NCBI RefSeq assembly: GCF_002903165.1
Contig: NZ_PPSK01000006.1
Location: 62,001-126,000 of the forward strand
Source: Halopseudomonas oceani
GTDB lineage: Bacteria; Pseudomonadota; Gammaproteobacteria; Pseudomonadales; Pseudomonadaceae
DNA length: 64,000 bases
Reading direction: 5' to 3'
The notes under the pieces are model-generated. The model saw only the letters and a program-made list of their open reading frames with translations. It was not told the origin of the DNA and made no database searches. The position numbers were made by a program, and so were the translations under genes. Each line of letters starts with the position of its first letter. Position 1 is the first letter of the stretch. Shown here one piece after another: positions 28,729-36,524 of the stretch.

Positions 28729-30102
28729 ATGACGCAAACCAGAGTAATCAATGCATCAGTCAGCCCGAAAGGCAGCCTGGAAACGCTCTCCCAACGTGAG
28801 GTGCAGCAGCTCAGTGAAGTCGGCTCCGGCGGGCTGCATCAGCTGTTCCGGCAGTGTGCACTGGCGATTCTCAACACCGGCGCGCGGGTCGATAACGCCA
28901 AGACCATTCTTGAGGCTTACGCCGATTTTGAAGTGCAGATTCACCAGCAGGATCGTGGCGTCCGGCTGGAGCTGATCAACGCGCCGGCCGATGCTTTTGT
29001 CGATGGTGAGATGATTGCCAGCACCCGGGAAATGCTGTTCAGTGCGCTGCGCGACATCGTCTACACCGAAAGCGAGTTGGGTGGTCAGCGCGTGGATTTG
29101 GACAGCTCCGCCGGGATCACTGATTACGTCTTCCATCTACTGCGCAACGCCCGCACCCTGCGCCCCGGGCTGGAGCCGAAGATGGTGGTGTGCTGGGGCG
29201 GGCACTCGATCAGCATCGAGGAATACAAGTACACCAAGAAGGTGGGCCACGAACTGGGCCTGCGCAATTTGGACATCTGTACCGGTTGCGGGCCGGGGGT
29301 GATGAAAGGTCCGATGAAGGGCGCGACCATTGCCCATGCCAAGCAGCGCGTCCTCGAGGGACGCTATCTCGGCATCACCGAGCCCGGTATCATCGCCGCC
29401 GAAGCGCCAAACCCGATCGTCAACGAACTGGTCATCATGCCCGACATCGAGAAGCGCCTGGAGGCCTTCGTGCGGGTGGGCCACGGCATCATCATCTTCC
29501 CGGGCGGTGCCGGCACGGCGGAGGAGTTTCTTTACCTGCTGGGCATCCTGATGCACCCGGACAACCGTGATTTGCCGTTCCCGGTCATCCTCACCGGCCC
29601 GCGCAGTGCCGAGGCCTATCTGCAGCAACTGCATGCCTTTGTCGGTGAAACCCTCGGTGCGCAGGCGCAGCAGCACTACCGCATCATCATTGACGACCCG
29701 ACCGAGGTCGCGCGCTGCATGGCCGCCGGTCTCAAAGAGGTGGAGCGGTTCCGGCGCGAGCGCAACGACGCCTTCCACTTCAACTGGCTGCTGCACATTG
29801 AGGAAAGTTTCCAGCGTCCATTCGATCCGACCCACGCCAACATGGAGGCGCTGCAGCTCACGCTGGATGTGCCGCCGCACGAACTGGCAGCGAATCTGCG
29901 CCGGGCGTTTTCCGGGATCGTTGCGGGCAACGTCAAGGACAAGGGTATTCGTCTGATCGAGGAGCACGGGCCGTACCGCATTCACGGCGACCCGCGCATC
30001 ATGCAGCCGCTGGATGCGCTGCTGCAGGCCTTTGTCGATCAGCACCGGATGAAGCTGCCCGGCGGTGCCGACTACGAGCCGTGTTACCGCGTGGTCAGCT
30101 GA
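28729..30102 (+). CDS. ppnN: Pyrimidine/purine nucleotide 5'-monophosphate nucleosidase PpnN
   Basis: A 457-residue cytosolic LOG-family enzyme (YgdH/PpnN) that splits nucleoside monophosphates into base and ribose 5-phosphate and is controlled by (p)ppGpp in E. coli. The LOG motifs are intact: CTGCGPGVMKGPMKG, and PGGAGTAEEFLYLLG with the catalytic-type Glu, flanked by the N- and C-terminal domains (DUF4478/DUF3412) that distinguish PpnN from short LOG proteins. A strong AAGGA ribosome site precedes the ATG. It converges on the rut operon: PpnN can release uracil from UMP and Rut enzymes degrade uracil, so the pairing may be meaningful, though the two are not co-transcribed. Confidence 0.94.
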   Translation: MTQTRVINASVSPKGSLETLSQREVQQLSEVGSGGLHQLFRQCALAILNTGARVDNAKTILEAYADFEVQIHQQDRGVRLELINAPADAFVDGEMIASTREMLFSALRDIVYTESELGGQRVDLDSSAGITDYVFHLLRNARTLRPGLEPKMVVCWGGHSISIEEYKYTKKVGHELGLRNLDICTGCGPGVMKGPMKGATIAHAKQRVLEGRYLGITEPGIIAAEAPNPIVNELVIMPDIEKRLEAFVRVGHGIIIFPGGAGTAEEFLYLLGILMHPDNRDLPFPVILTGPRSAEAYLQQLHAFVGETLGAQAQQHYRIIIDDPTEVARCMAAGLKEVERFRRERNDAFHFNWLLHIEESFQRPFDPTHANMEALQLTLDVPPHELAANLRRAFSGIVAGNVKDKGIRLIEEHGPYRIHGDPRIMQPLDALLQAFVDQHRMKLPGGADYEPCYRVVS

Positions 30103-30108
30103 AGCAGG

Positions 30109-30140
30109 AGGTGCCTCGCCGTTAATGCGGCGAGGCACCC
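30109..30140. terminator. Bidirectional stem-loop between ppnN and rutF
   Basis: GGTGCCTCGCCG (30110-30121) and CGGCGAGGCACC (30128-30139) form a perfect 12-bp stem with a TTAATG loop, lying between convergent genes 7 bp after ppnN and 5 bp before the rutF stop. It lacks a clear T-tract but is well placed to stop both transcripts. Confidence 0.6.
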
Positions 30141-30144
30141 GGTG

Positions 30145-30657
30145 TCAGACCGGCTGACAATAGCGACGCTGGAAATACACCAGGCCGTCGCCGCTGTCGC
30201 GTTGGCGGATCGCCAGAATCTCGCAGATCAGAACGTCGTGGCTGCCGGCCGAGACCCGGTTGCTGATGCGGCAATCGAAGTTGATCAGCGCGTCGTCCAG
30301 CATCGGCGCACCGCTGATGTCGGTGCTCCAGTCGGCGCTGGCGAAGCGTTCATCCATCGCCGTTTTGCCGCCGAACAGGTTGGACAGCGCCTGCTGATCG
30401 CAGGTCAGCGTGTTCACGCACAGATGGTCGTTGGTCTGAAAGATGTCGTACACCGATGCGCTGCGGTTGAGGCAGACCAGCAGGCTTGGCGGCTCGTCCG
30501 ACACGCTGCACACGGCGGTGGCGGTGAAGCCGGCGCGGCCGGCAGGGCCATCGGTGGTGACCACGTTGACGGCTGACGCCAGCACCGACATGGCGTTGCG
30601 GAAGGCGTCCTTGGTGACCGGGGCGGGCATGGGTTCCACTATCTTGGCTGCGAGCAT
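30145..30657 (-). CDS. rutF: NADH:FMN reductase RutF
   Basis: A 170-residue flavin reductase of the HpaC/RutF family. It supplies reduced FMN to the pyrimidine oxygenase RutA. Typical blocks: [39 protein letters not shown], and the HDVLICEI strand near the end. It is the last gene of rutABCDEF on this strand, 11 bp after rutE. The first ATG at 30657 is used; a second in-frame ATG nine codons later is also possible. Confidence 0.93.
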   Translation of the reverse strand: MLAAKIVEPMPAPVTKDAFRNAMSVLASAVNVVTTDGPAGRAGFTATAVCSVSDEPPSLLVCLNRSASVYDIFQTNDHLCVNTLTCDQQALSNLFGGKTAMDERFASADWSTDISGAPMLDDALINFDCRISNRVSAGSHDVLICEILAIRQRDSGDGLVYFQRRYCQPV

Positions 30658-30668
30658 GATGGGCTCCT

Positions 30669-31259
30669 TCAGGTGAGAATGCAGGCCTTGGAATAGGCCA
30701 GACGCGGCAAACGGTCGAACACCTTGCTGCTGTCGCCGTAGCCGAGGTTGATCAACAGATTGGACTTCCAGTGGCTGTCGCTGAAAAACGCGGCGTCCAG
30801 CGCCTTGGCGTCAAAGCCGGACATCGGCCCGGTATCCAGCCCCAGGCTGCGGGCGGCCATGATGAAGTAGGCGGCCTGCATCGAGCTGTTGCGAAAGGCG
30901 GTTTCGTAAATCATCTCCGGGCTGCCGGTGAACCAGCTGCGTGCGTCCGCATGCGGGAACAGCTCGGGCAGGGCGTCGTAGAAGCGCGAGTCAAAGGCGA
31001 CGATCACGGTGACCGGCGCGCTCATGGTCTTCTCCAGATTGCCGGATGACAGGCACGGCTTGAGCAGCTCCTTGCCCTGGCGGGTGCGCACAAATACAAA
31101 GCGTGCCGGGCTGCAGTTGGCCGACGTCGGGCCCATCTTGGTCAGGTTGTAGATGGTTTCCAGCAGGCTGTCGGGCACCGGCTGGTCGAGCCAGCCGTTG
31201 TGGCTGCGGGCCTCGGTGAACAGCTGTGCCAAGGCGGTTTGATCTAATGGTTCGTACAT
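30669..31259 (-). CDS. rutE: Malonic semialdehyde reductase RutE
   Basis: A 196-residue nitroreductase-fold flavoprotein that in E. coli reduces malonic semialdehyde to 3-hydroxypropionate at the end of the Rut pathway. FMN-binding blocks of the RutE/HadB group are seen: [18 protein letters not shown] (about 40-57), [28 protein letters not shown] in two parts, and [10 protein letters not shown]. The ATG at 31259 gives [14 protein letters not shown]; the frame to 31271 adds four residues. It lies 12 bp after rutD and 11 bp before rutF. Confidence 0.93.
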   Translation of the reverse strand: MYEPLDQTALAQLFTEARSHNGWLDQPVPDSLLETIYNLTKMGPTSANCSPARFVFVRTRQGKELLKPCLSSGNLEKTMSAPVTVIVAFDSRFYDALPELFPHADARSWFTGSPEMIYETAFRNSSMQAAYFIMAARSLGLDTGPMSGFDAKALDAAFFSDSHWKSNLLINLGYGDSSKVFDRLPRLAYSKACILT

Positions 31260-31271
31260 GGTTGCCCTCAC

Positions 31272-32075
31272 TCAGGCGGCGTATTCGGTGTCGTGAATGA
31301 CGCTGGCAAGAAAGCGCTTGAGCGTCGTATTGATGGTGTCCGGGCAGGTCACGCTGGAGGCGTGGCCGCCATAGTCAAAGCATTCCAGGCGGGCGTTCGG
31401 CAGTTGCTCGGCAAGCTCTCGCGAGCACTGCCAGGGCACCAGCATGTCGTCGCGGTTGGCGATCAGCAGCGTTGGCTGACGGACCCCGGCCAGCGCCTGT
31501 GCGTCCGGCGCAAACGCCTGCAGAGCGGCAATGCGGCGCAGCAGGTTGTCGGTCGGCGGAAAGCCCGCCACGTGCCTGCGGTCGTCGATTTGCAACTGCT
31601 CGATGTTGGCGGCAATCCAGTCCGGCGGGTAGAGAAACAGCGCCTGCGCCTCGACATAGGCAGCCGGCCCGCTGCCGGCCAGCAATTGCTTGCGTACCGA
31701 GAAACAGCGCGCGGTATGCGGGCTTACCCGCGACCAGGCGTTCATCAGCGTCAGGCTACGCAGCCCCGGTGCCTGCTGGATGGCCAGCGCCAGCCCGACC
31801 AGACCGCCGAGGGCGTGACCGATTAGGTGATAGTCGCCGATGCCGTGGCTGGCGAGCAGCGTGCGCAACTCGCTGGCCATGGCGTCGATACTGTAGTCGG
31901 CGGGTAGCGTGGCGGGGCTCTTGCCAGTGCCGAGCTGGTCGTACAGCACGACGCGGTAGTCGCTGGTCAGTGCGTCCAGTTGCGGCATCCAGAAGTGCGC
32001 CGCGCCACCGAGCCCCGAGCTGCATACCAGCGTCGGGGCGTCGGCATCACGCCGGCCGTGGATTTCGATATGCAT
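31272..32075 (-). CDS. rutD: Aminoacrylate hydrolase RutD
   Basis: A 267-residue alpha/beta-hydrolase-fold protein that speeds hydrolysis of 3-aminoacrylate to malonic semialdehyde. The nucleophile elbow reads GHALGG, with Ala where a serine hydrolase would have Ser; this is the same replacement as in E. coli RutD, so it supports the assignment and a non-esterase mechanism. The oxyanion region SSGLGG, YDQLGTGKS and a late D..VP/ GGHASS pair are present. The ATG at 32075 is preferred to one 30 bases earlier, since the next gene upstream ends at 32089 and MHIEIHGR is the family start. Confidence 0.92.
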   Translation of the reverse strand: MHIEIHGRRDADAPTLVCSSGLGGAAHFWMPQLDALTSDYRVVLYDQLGTGKSPATLPADYSIDAMASELRTLLASHGIGDYHLIGHALGGLVGLALAIQQAPGLRSLTLMNAWSRVSPHTARCFSVRKQLLAGSGPAAYVEAQALFLYPPDWIAANIEQLQIDDRRHVAGFPPTDNLLRRIAALQAFAPDAQALAGVRQPTLLIANRDDMLVPWQCSRELAEQLPNARLECFDYGGHASSVTCPDTINTTLKRFLASVIHDTEYAA

Positions 32076-32088
32076 CACGGCCGCGGCC

Positions 32089-32472
32089 TCAGCCGACGTG
32101 GGCAATGCTGGCGATTTCGATCAGCGCGTCCGGTTTTACCAGACCGCACTGGATGCAGTAACGCGCCGGCTTTTCGCCCGGGAAGTACTCGGCGTAGACG
32201 GTGTTGATGGCGGCATAATCGCTCCAGTCGCGCAGCATGATCATGTTGAAGGTGACGTCATCCATGGTGCCGCCGGCTTCCTCGACCACACCCTTGATGG
32301 TTTCCAGCACGTGACGGGTTTGCGCTGCCGCATCGCCAACGTGCACCACGTTGTTGTCCTTGTCGAAGGGCAGGGTGCCGGAAACATACACAATGCCATC
32401 GGCCATCGAGCCCGGAACGTAGGGGGCCAGCGGTTTGCCGGTGCCGGCGGGGAGTACGGTTTGCTTGCTCAT
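32089..32472 (-). CDS. rutC: 3-aminoacrylate deaminase RutC (Rid family)
   Basis: A 127-residue YjgF/YER057c/UK114 (Rid) protein, a trimeric enzyme acting on aminoacrylate, here the product of RutB. Seen: [21 protein letters not shown] near the N-terminus, [22 protein letters not shown], and the conserved arginine in [11 protein letters not shown] followed by [14 protein letters not shown]. The ATG at 32472 overlaps the rutB stop by 4 bp, so translation is coupled. It is the third gene of the rut operon. Confidence 0.95.
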   Translation of the reverse strand: MSKQTVLPAGTGKPLAPYVPGSMADGIVYVSGTLPFDKDNNVVHVGDAAAQTRHVLETIKGVVEEAGGTMDDVTFNMIMLRDWSDYAAINTVYAEYFPGEKPARYCIQCGLVKPDALIEIASIAHVG

Positions 32473-33221
32473 GCAGTTGCTCCTTGAGTAACGGGCTTGG
32501 TCAGGGCATTACAGAAGTCGTCGACGGTGCTGACCCAGCCAAAGAAGGTTTCGATGTTGTACAGCGAGGCCTGCTGGACGAATTCCGGGCCGGCCTGATG
32601 GGTGGCGTCGGCCAGTACCACGCCGAAGTATTCGAGGAAGAAGCCGTCGCGCAGGGTGGATTCCACGCAGACGTTGGTGGCGATGCCGGTAAACACCAGA
32701 TTGCGGATGCCGCGGGCGCGCAGCAGACTGTCGAAGGCGGTGTTGAAGAAGCCGCTGTAGCGCGGTTTCGGCACCACAAGGTCGCCCGGTTGCGGTTGCA
32801 GGGCGTCGACCAGATCGTAGTCCCAGGTGCCCTTGGCCAGCAGCTTGCCCTGCAGCTCCGGGTTCTTGCGCATGGTTTTCAGCGCGTTGGACTTGTGCCA
32901 GTTCGGCGAGCCGGGGCCGCCGGCTTCGGCGTACTCGCTGTCCCAGCCGTTCTGGAAGAAGATGACCTGCACGCCAGCGGCGCGGGCCGCTTCGATGGCG
33001 CGGGCGATCTGCTCGATCACCGGCCCGGTGCTGGAGACATCAAAACCCGCCAGATCCAGATAGCCGCCCTTGGTCGAGTAGGCGTTCTGCATGTCGACCA
33101 CGATCAGTGCGGTCTCGCCGCTGTTGATCGCCAGCGACTCGGGGCGCGCGGGCAGAATCACATCGGTCGGGTTGTTGCGTACCGGTGCATGACCGACAAC
33201 AGGTTTGGTCAGGCTGTTCAT
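32469..33221 (-). CDS. rutB: Ureidoacrylate amidohydrolase RutB
   Basis: A 250-residue cysteine hydrolase of the isochorismatase-like fold that cleaves the ureidoacrylate (peracid) made by RutA into carbamate, ammonia and aminoacrylate. The triad is visible: D43 in [10 protein letters not shown]152 in [11 protein letters not shown], and nucleophile C185 in [15 protein letters not shown], which also holds the cis-peptide region. The ATG at 33221 shares one base with the rutA stop (TGATG), so it is preferred over a GTG one codon earlier. It is second in the rut operon. Confidence 0.96.
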   Translation of the reverse strand: MNSLTKPVVGHAPVRNNPTDVILPARPESLAINSGETALIVVDMQNAYSTKGGYLDLAGFDVSSTGPVIEQIARAIEAARAAGVQVIFFQNGWDSEYAEAGGPGSPNWHKSNALKTMRKNPELQGKLLAKGTWDYDLVDALQPQPGDLVVPKPRYSGFFNTAFDSLLRARGIRNLVFTGIATNVCVESTLRDGFFLEYFGVVLADATHQAGPEFVQQASLYNIETFFGWVSTVDDFCNALTKPVTQGATA

Positions 33222-34309
33222 CACGCAGTCTCCAGCATCTCGTCAACGTGTTGGCGGCTCTTCATCAGCGGCTGGATCTTGCTACCGAAGTCTTCGATGC
33301 CCTTGATGAAGTCGTCGAAGGTCAGCATCACGCCGCTGTTGCCGGGCACGGTGGCGACTTCGTCGAGCATGCGCGCAACGTTTTCATAGGAGCCCACCAG
33401 AGTGCCCATGTTGATGTTCACGGCGGAGGTCGGATCGGCCATCTGGCGGATGTTGGTGTCACCCTTGGACTTGGTGTCGGCGGCGCCCTGTTCGCCCAGC
33501 CACGCGATGGCTTCGTGGTCGGCGCCGTCCTTGTAGTGCTCCCAGCGGGCGCGGGCGGCTTCGTCGGTTTCATCGGCGATGATCATGAACAGCGCGCAGG
33601 AGGTGACGTCGCGTCCGCTTTCTGCGGTGGCCTTGACCAGTCGTTCGACGGTCGGCGCGAAGGCAGTTGGCGTGTTGACGCCCTTGCCGAAGCAGAAGTT
33701 GTAGTCGGCGTACTTGGCGGTGAAGGCCATGCCGGCCTCGCTCTGCCCGGCGCAGATGACCTTCATGTCGGCCTGGGGTTTCGGGCTGACGCGGCAGTCG
33801 TCCATCTGGAAGTGTTCGCCCTTGAAGTCGCTGCGACCGGTGGTCCACAGGTCGCGCAGCACGGTGGCGTACTCACCGAGATAGTCGTAGCGGTTGGCAA
33901 AGAACTCATCACCCGGCCAAAGGCCCATCTGGCTGTATTCCGGCTTCTGCCAGCCGGTCACCAGGTTGACGCCGAAGCGGCCGTTGGAGATCGAATCGAT
34001 GGTAGAGGCCATGCGCGCGACGATCGCTGGCGGCAGGGTCAGGGTGGCGGCGGTGGCGAACAGCTGGATGCGTTCGGTCACGGCGGCCAAGCCGGCCATC
34101 AGGGTGAAAGACTCGAGGTTGTGTTCCCAGAATTCGGTCTCGCCGCCAAAGCCGCGCAGCTTGATCATCGACAGTGCGAATTCGAAGCCATAGTGCTCGG
34201 CGCGTTGCACGATGGCCTTGTTCAGATCAAAGGTCGGCATGTACTGCGGCGCGTTCTTGGAGATCAGCCAGCCGTTGTTACCGATCGGGATGAAGATACC
34301 TACATTCAT
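33221..34309 (-). CDS. rutA: FMN-dependent pyrimidine monooxygenase RutA
   Basis: A 362-residue bacterial-luciferase-fold monooxygenase that opens the uracil or thymine ring between N3 and C4, using reduced flavin from RutF. The start [20 protein letters not shown], the [13 protein letters not shown] loop, [22 protein letters not shown] in parts and [16 protein letters not shown] are specific to RutA. The ATG at 34309 has a GGAG site; the frame to 34393 begins upstream of the probable transcription start (see the sigma-54-like element at 34377-34392) and cannot be the real start if that promoter is right. First gene of rutABCDEF; rutG (uracil permease) is not in the window. Confidence 0.96.
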   Translation of the reverse strand: MNVGIFIPIGNNGWLISKNAPQYMPTFDLNKAIVQRAEHYGFEFALSMIKLRGFGGETEFWEHNLESFTLMAGLAAVTERIQLFATAATLTLPPAIVARMASTIDSISNGRFGVNLVTGWQKPEYSQMGLWPGDEFFANRYDYLGEYATVLRDLWTTGRSDFKGEHFQMDDCRVSPKPQADMKVICAGQSEAGMAFTAKYADYNFCFGKGVNTPTAFAPTVERLVKATAESGRDVTSCALFMIIADETDEAARARWEHYKDGADHEAIAWLGEQGAADTKSKGDTNIRQMADPTSAVNINMGTLVGSYENVARMLDEVATVPGNSGVMLTFDDFIKGIEDFGSKIQPLMKSRQHVDEMLETA

Positions 34310-34376
34310 TGGATTGCACTCCGTGGTCCATTTGTTCAGAAGGTCGGCGTATACGGCCGGCCGCTGAACTGGAAAA

Positions 34377-34392
34377 AGCACAATCCAGGCCA
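34377..34392 (-). promoter_or_regulatory. Sigma-54-type promoter candidate for rutA
   Basis: On the minus strand the sequence TGGCCTGGATTGTGCT has the GG-N10-GC spacing of -24/-12 promoters and matches the TGGCAC-N5-TTGCW consensus at 8 of 11 positions. The start of transcription would be near 34366, about 57 nt before the rutA ATG. The match is moderate by itself; the support comes from the NtrC-type site at exactly the same distance as at the dioxygenase promoter. In E. coli, rut is NtrC-controlled. Confidence 0.6.
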
Positions 34393-34402
34393 TGTTTTTT
34401 TT

Positions 34403-34418
34403 ATTGATTTAAATCAAT
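34403..34418. promoter_or_regulatory. Perfect palindrome ATTGATTTAAATCAAT: IHF-like or FNR/Anr-like site
   Basis: A perfect 16-bp palindrome. Its core TTGATTTAAATCAA equals the FNR/Anr consensus TTGAT-N4-ATCAA. The bases 34412-34424 (AATCAATGGTTTG) also fit the IHF consensus WATCAA-N4-TTR. It lies between the NtrC-type site and the sigma-54-type element of rutA, where an IHF bend is expected, so IHF may be the better reading. Confidence 0.5.
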
Positions 34419-34445
34419 GGTTTGTGTGGTTTGATTGGTTTAAGT

Positions 34446-34461
34446 TAGACCATTTAGTCCG
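34446..34461. promoter_or_regulatory. RutR-like operator upstream of rutA
   Basis: TAGACCATTTAGTCCG agrees with the E. coli RutR site TTGACCA-N2-TGGTCAA at 10 of 14 defined positions and is a GAC-N6-GTC palindrome centred at 34453.5. It lies 22.5 bp from the centre of the neighbouring NtrC-type site, toward rutA, and about 85 bp before the rutR start, so it could control both directions. Confidence 0.6.
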
Positions 34462-34468
34462 AATTAGA

Positions 34469-34483
34469 GCACTTGGTTTGTGC
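34469..34483. promoter_or_regulatory. NtrC-type enhancer site upstream of rutA
   Basis: GCACTTGGTTTGTGC is a GCAC-N7-GTGC palindrome, the core of NtrC binding sites, centred at 34476. Its centre is 98 bp from the last base of the GG-N10-GC element of rutA, or about 110 bp upstream of the inferred transcription start, a usual enhancer distance. The surrounding 27 bp recur (24 of 27 identical, opposite strand) before the dioxygenase gene. Confidence 0.7.
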
Positions 34484-34544
34484 ATGCAACTCTGTTTTGG
34501 GGCCCATTTTGGGGCTTGAGTTGGACTGTGTTACCAAGGGTAGA

Positions 34545-35273
34545 ATGCGACCACCAAGGATTAAGGCTGCCCCTCCAGTGAGCAAACAAATACAGCGTCC
34601 CGCAACACCTGCAAAGAAGCCCAAGGCGCGCAGCCGGGTGCCCAGCGAGGCGACGCTGAACCGCCGCAAGCGGCTGATGGAGACCAAGCGCAGCGCTATC
34701 ATGGAGGCGGCGCTGGATGTGTTCTCGCGCTATGGACTGCACGGCACCAGTCTTGATCAGGTTGCCAGTCAGGCCGATGTATCCAAGACCAACCTGCTGT
34801 ATTACTTTGCTTCCAAAGAAGATCTGTACATCAATGTGCTGCGTCAGTTGATGGATGTCTGGCTGAGCCCGCTCAAGGCGTTCAGCGTCGAGCAGGACCC
34901 GGCCGAGGCGATTGGCGATTACCTGCGCGTGAAGCTGGAACTGTCACGTGATCATCCGGCTGAGTCCCGGCTGTTCTGTCTGGAGGTCATTCAGGGGGCA
35001 CCGCTGTTGTTGGGCGAGTTGCAGGGCTCGTTGCGTGATATCGTCGAATCCAAGGTCAGCGTCATCAATGCCTGGATCGAGGCCGGTAAGCTGGCACCGG
35101 TCGAGCCGCATCATCTGATCTTTTCACTCTGGGCCATGACCCAGCACTACGCCGACTTTCGTACCCAGGTTGAGGCCGTCTCTGGTCGTACCTTGGAAGA
35201 CCCGGCCTTCTTTGCCGAGACGCTGACCAATCTCAAGGCATTGGTGTTGCAGGGCGTCTGTCCGCGTTCTTGA
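34545..35273 (+). CDS. rutR: TetR-family pyrimidine regulator RutR
   Basis: A 242-residue TetR-type repressor. After a basic N-terminal extension (about 1-50, Pro/Lys/Arg rich) comes the HTH (residues 68-88, SLDQVASQADVSKTNLLYYF), where KTNLLYYFASKEDLY is nearly that of E. coli RutR, followed by LRQLMDVWLSPLKAF, SRLFCLEVIQGAPLL and HLIFSLWAMTQHYADF. RutR senses uracil/thymine and represses rut. The ATG at 34545 follows AAGGG; a TTG at 34473 lies in the operator region and is unlikely. Its stop codon is part of a second TTGAT-N4-ATCAA motif. It stands between two operons that carry matching operators. Confidence 0.94.
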   Translation: MRPPRIKAAPPVSKQIQRPATPAKKPKARSRVPSEATLNRRKRLMETKRSAIMEAALDVFSRYGLHGTSLDQVASQADVSKTNLLYYFASKEDLYINVLRQLMDVWLSPLKAFSVEQDPAEAIGDYLRVKLELSRDHPAESRLFCLEVIQGAPLLLGELQGSLRDIVESKVSVINAWIEAGKLAPVEPHHLIFSLWAMTQHYADFRTQVEAVSGRTLEDPAFFAETLTNLKALVLQGVCPRS

Positions 35274-35283
35274 TGTAGATCAA
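35270..35283. promoter_or_regulatory. FNR/Anr-like box at the end of rutR
   Basis: TTGATGTAGATCAA is a perfect TTGAT-N4-ATCAA match and overlaps the rutR stop codon. It is about 158 bp upstream of the inferred start of the dioxygenase transcript. Whether it is bound by an Anr/Dnr protein is open; its place relative to the promoter differs from that of the palindrome before rutA. Confidence 0.4.
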
Positions 35284-35310
35284 TATCTCCGCCCCTTTTT
35301 TGGGCTAAAC

Positions 35311-35325
35311 GCACAAACCGAGTGC
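35311..35325. promoter_or_regulatory. NtrC-type enhancer site upstream of the dioxygenase operon
   Basis: GCACAAACCGAGTGC, again GCAC-N7-GTGC, centred at 35318. Its centre is 98 bp from the last base of the GG-N10-GC element at 35401-35417, the same number as at rutA. Confidence 0.7.
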
Positions 35326-35332
35326 TCTAGAT

Positions 35333-35348
35333 CAGACCGTTTGTTCCA
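35333..35348. promoter_or_regulatory. RutR-like operator upstream of the dioxygenase operon
   Basis: CAGACCGTTTGTTCCA matches the E. coli RutR site at 9 of 14 positions and the site before rutA at most positions. Its centre is 22.5 bp from that of the NtrC-type site, exactly as at rutA. Confidence 0.55.
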
Positions 35349-35400
35349 AAATAAGCGGTCGGTTTTCATTATCTATCTGTTTTTTAAGAAAAAACACTTT

Positions 35401-35417
35401 TTGGCATAGTTGCTGCA
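35401..35417 (+). promoter_or_regulatory. Sigma-54-type promoter candidate of the dioxygenase operon
   Basis: TTGGCATAGTTGCTGCA has GG-N10-GC spacing and matches TGGCAC-N5-TTGCW at 9 of 11 positions. Transcription would start near 35428, giving a leader of about 88 nt before the ATG at 35516. An A/T-rich stretch lies between it and the RutR-like site. Confidence 0.65.
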
Positions 35418-35515
35418 AACGTCTCCGCTGATTGGAAAATGGCGCGTTGAATACTTCTCGCGTCGCTTCTTCTGCTCAGTGCTCTCGCTGAGCTCCATTT
35501 GGAGGAAACGGTTGT

Positions 35516-36523
35516 ATGACGCTTCAATACGTTCCCATTATCGACCTTGGCCCCTATTTCGGCGGGACTGCCGAGGGTAAAGCTGAGGTGGCCAAAGCGG
35601 TCAACCAGGCCTGTCGCGACATCGGCTTTCTGGTGATTACCGAGCACCAGATTCCCAAGGAATTGATCGAGCGGGTCTATGCCTTGACTTCACAGTTCTT
35701 TGATCTGCCGATGGCCGAAAAGCGCAAGGCGGACCGTCCGCGTCCGGACATGGTCCGCGGTTACAGCGCGGTTGCCGAAGAAAGCCTGTCCTACTCGATG
35801 GAAGAGGCGGCGCCGGGCGATCTCAAGGAATCCTTCTCGATCGGCCCGACCGATGTACCGGCCGAGCCCTACTACTCCGAAGCCATGGCCGGCCCGCACT
35901 TCGCGCCGAATGTCTGGCCCGCTGACCTGCCCGGATTTCAACAGGCCTATGCCGAGTATTTCGAGGCCATGGGCGATCTGGCCCGCACGCTGATGCGCAT
36001 CTTCGCGCTGGCGCTGGAACTGCCGGAAACCTTCTTCGATGACAAGATCGACAAGCACATCAGCATGTTCCGCAGCCTGCGTTATCCGCACCTGAAAGAG
36101 GGTATCGAGGAAGGCCAGCTGCGCGCCGGTGCGCACACCGATTACGGCAGCCTGACCATCGTCAAACCCGACGGCGCGCAGGGTGGTCTGCAGGTCTGCA
36201 ACCGCGACGGTGAGTGGGTCGATGTGCCTTATGTGGAAGACGGCTTCGTGGTCAACATCGGTGACCTGATGATGCAGTGGACCAACGACCAGTGGATCTC
36301 GACCTTGCACCGGGTGATCAATCCGCCGGAAGACGCTGCCGGTGATCAGCAGCGCCAGTCGCTGGTGTTCTTCCATCAGCCCAACTACGACGTGATGGTC
36401 GAATGCCTGCCAAGCTGCCTGGCCGAGGGCGAGACGCCGCGGTATGCACCGGTCAGCTCCGGCGATCACCTTAAGTCCAAGTTCGTCCGTCAGACGACCT
36501 TCGGCGGCAGCAAGGTGGCCTGA
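35516..36523 (+). CDS. 2-oxoglutarate/Fe(II)-dependent dioxygenase, isopenicillin N synthase family
   Basis: A 335-residue enzyme of the isopenicillin-N-synthase-like family. The N-terminal DIOX_N domain (about 5-125, VPIIDLGPYFGG, GFLVITEHQIP) and the C-terminal jelly roll (about 180-300) are both complete. Iron ligands are H207 and D209 (GAHTDYGSL) and H265 (STLHRVINPP); R280-Q-S282 is the 2-oxoglutarate-binding RxS pair. Fungal thymine-7-hydroxylase belongs to this broad family. Given the adjoining Rut-type regulation, a pyrimidine base or nucleoside is the likely substrate, but this is inference and other purine or amino acid substrates are possible. It has a strong GGAGGA ribosome site, is the first gene of the operon, and is followed by the VOC gene after 1 bp. 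Confidence 0.85.
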   Translation: MTLQYVPIIDLGPYFGGTAEGKAEVAKAVNQACRDIGFLVITEHQIPKELIERVYALTSQFFDLPMAEKRKADRPRPDMVRGYSAVAEESLSYSMEEAAPGDLKESFSIGPTDVPAEPYYSEAMAGPHFAPNVWPADLPGFQQAYAEYFEAMGDLARTLMRIFALALELPETFFDDKIDKHISMFRSLRYPHLKEGIEEGQLRAGAHTDYGSLTIVKPDGAQGGLQVCNRDGEWVDVPYVEDGFVVNIGDLMMQWTNDQWISTLHRVINPPEDAAGDQQRQSLVFFHQPNYDVMVECLPSCLAEGETPRYAPVSSGDHLKSKFVRQTTFGGSKVA

Positions 36524-36524
36524 T

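Noticed and set aside
33185..34519. A 444-codon plus-strand frame opposite rutA
   Set aside because: Antisense of RutA, and it would run through the operator region.
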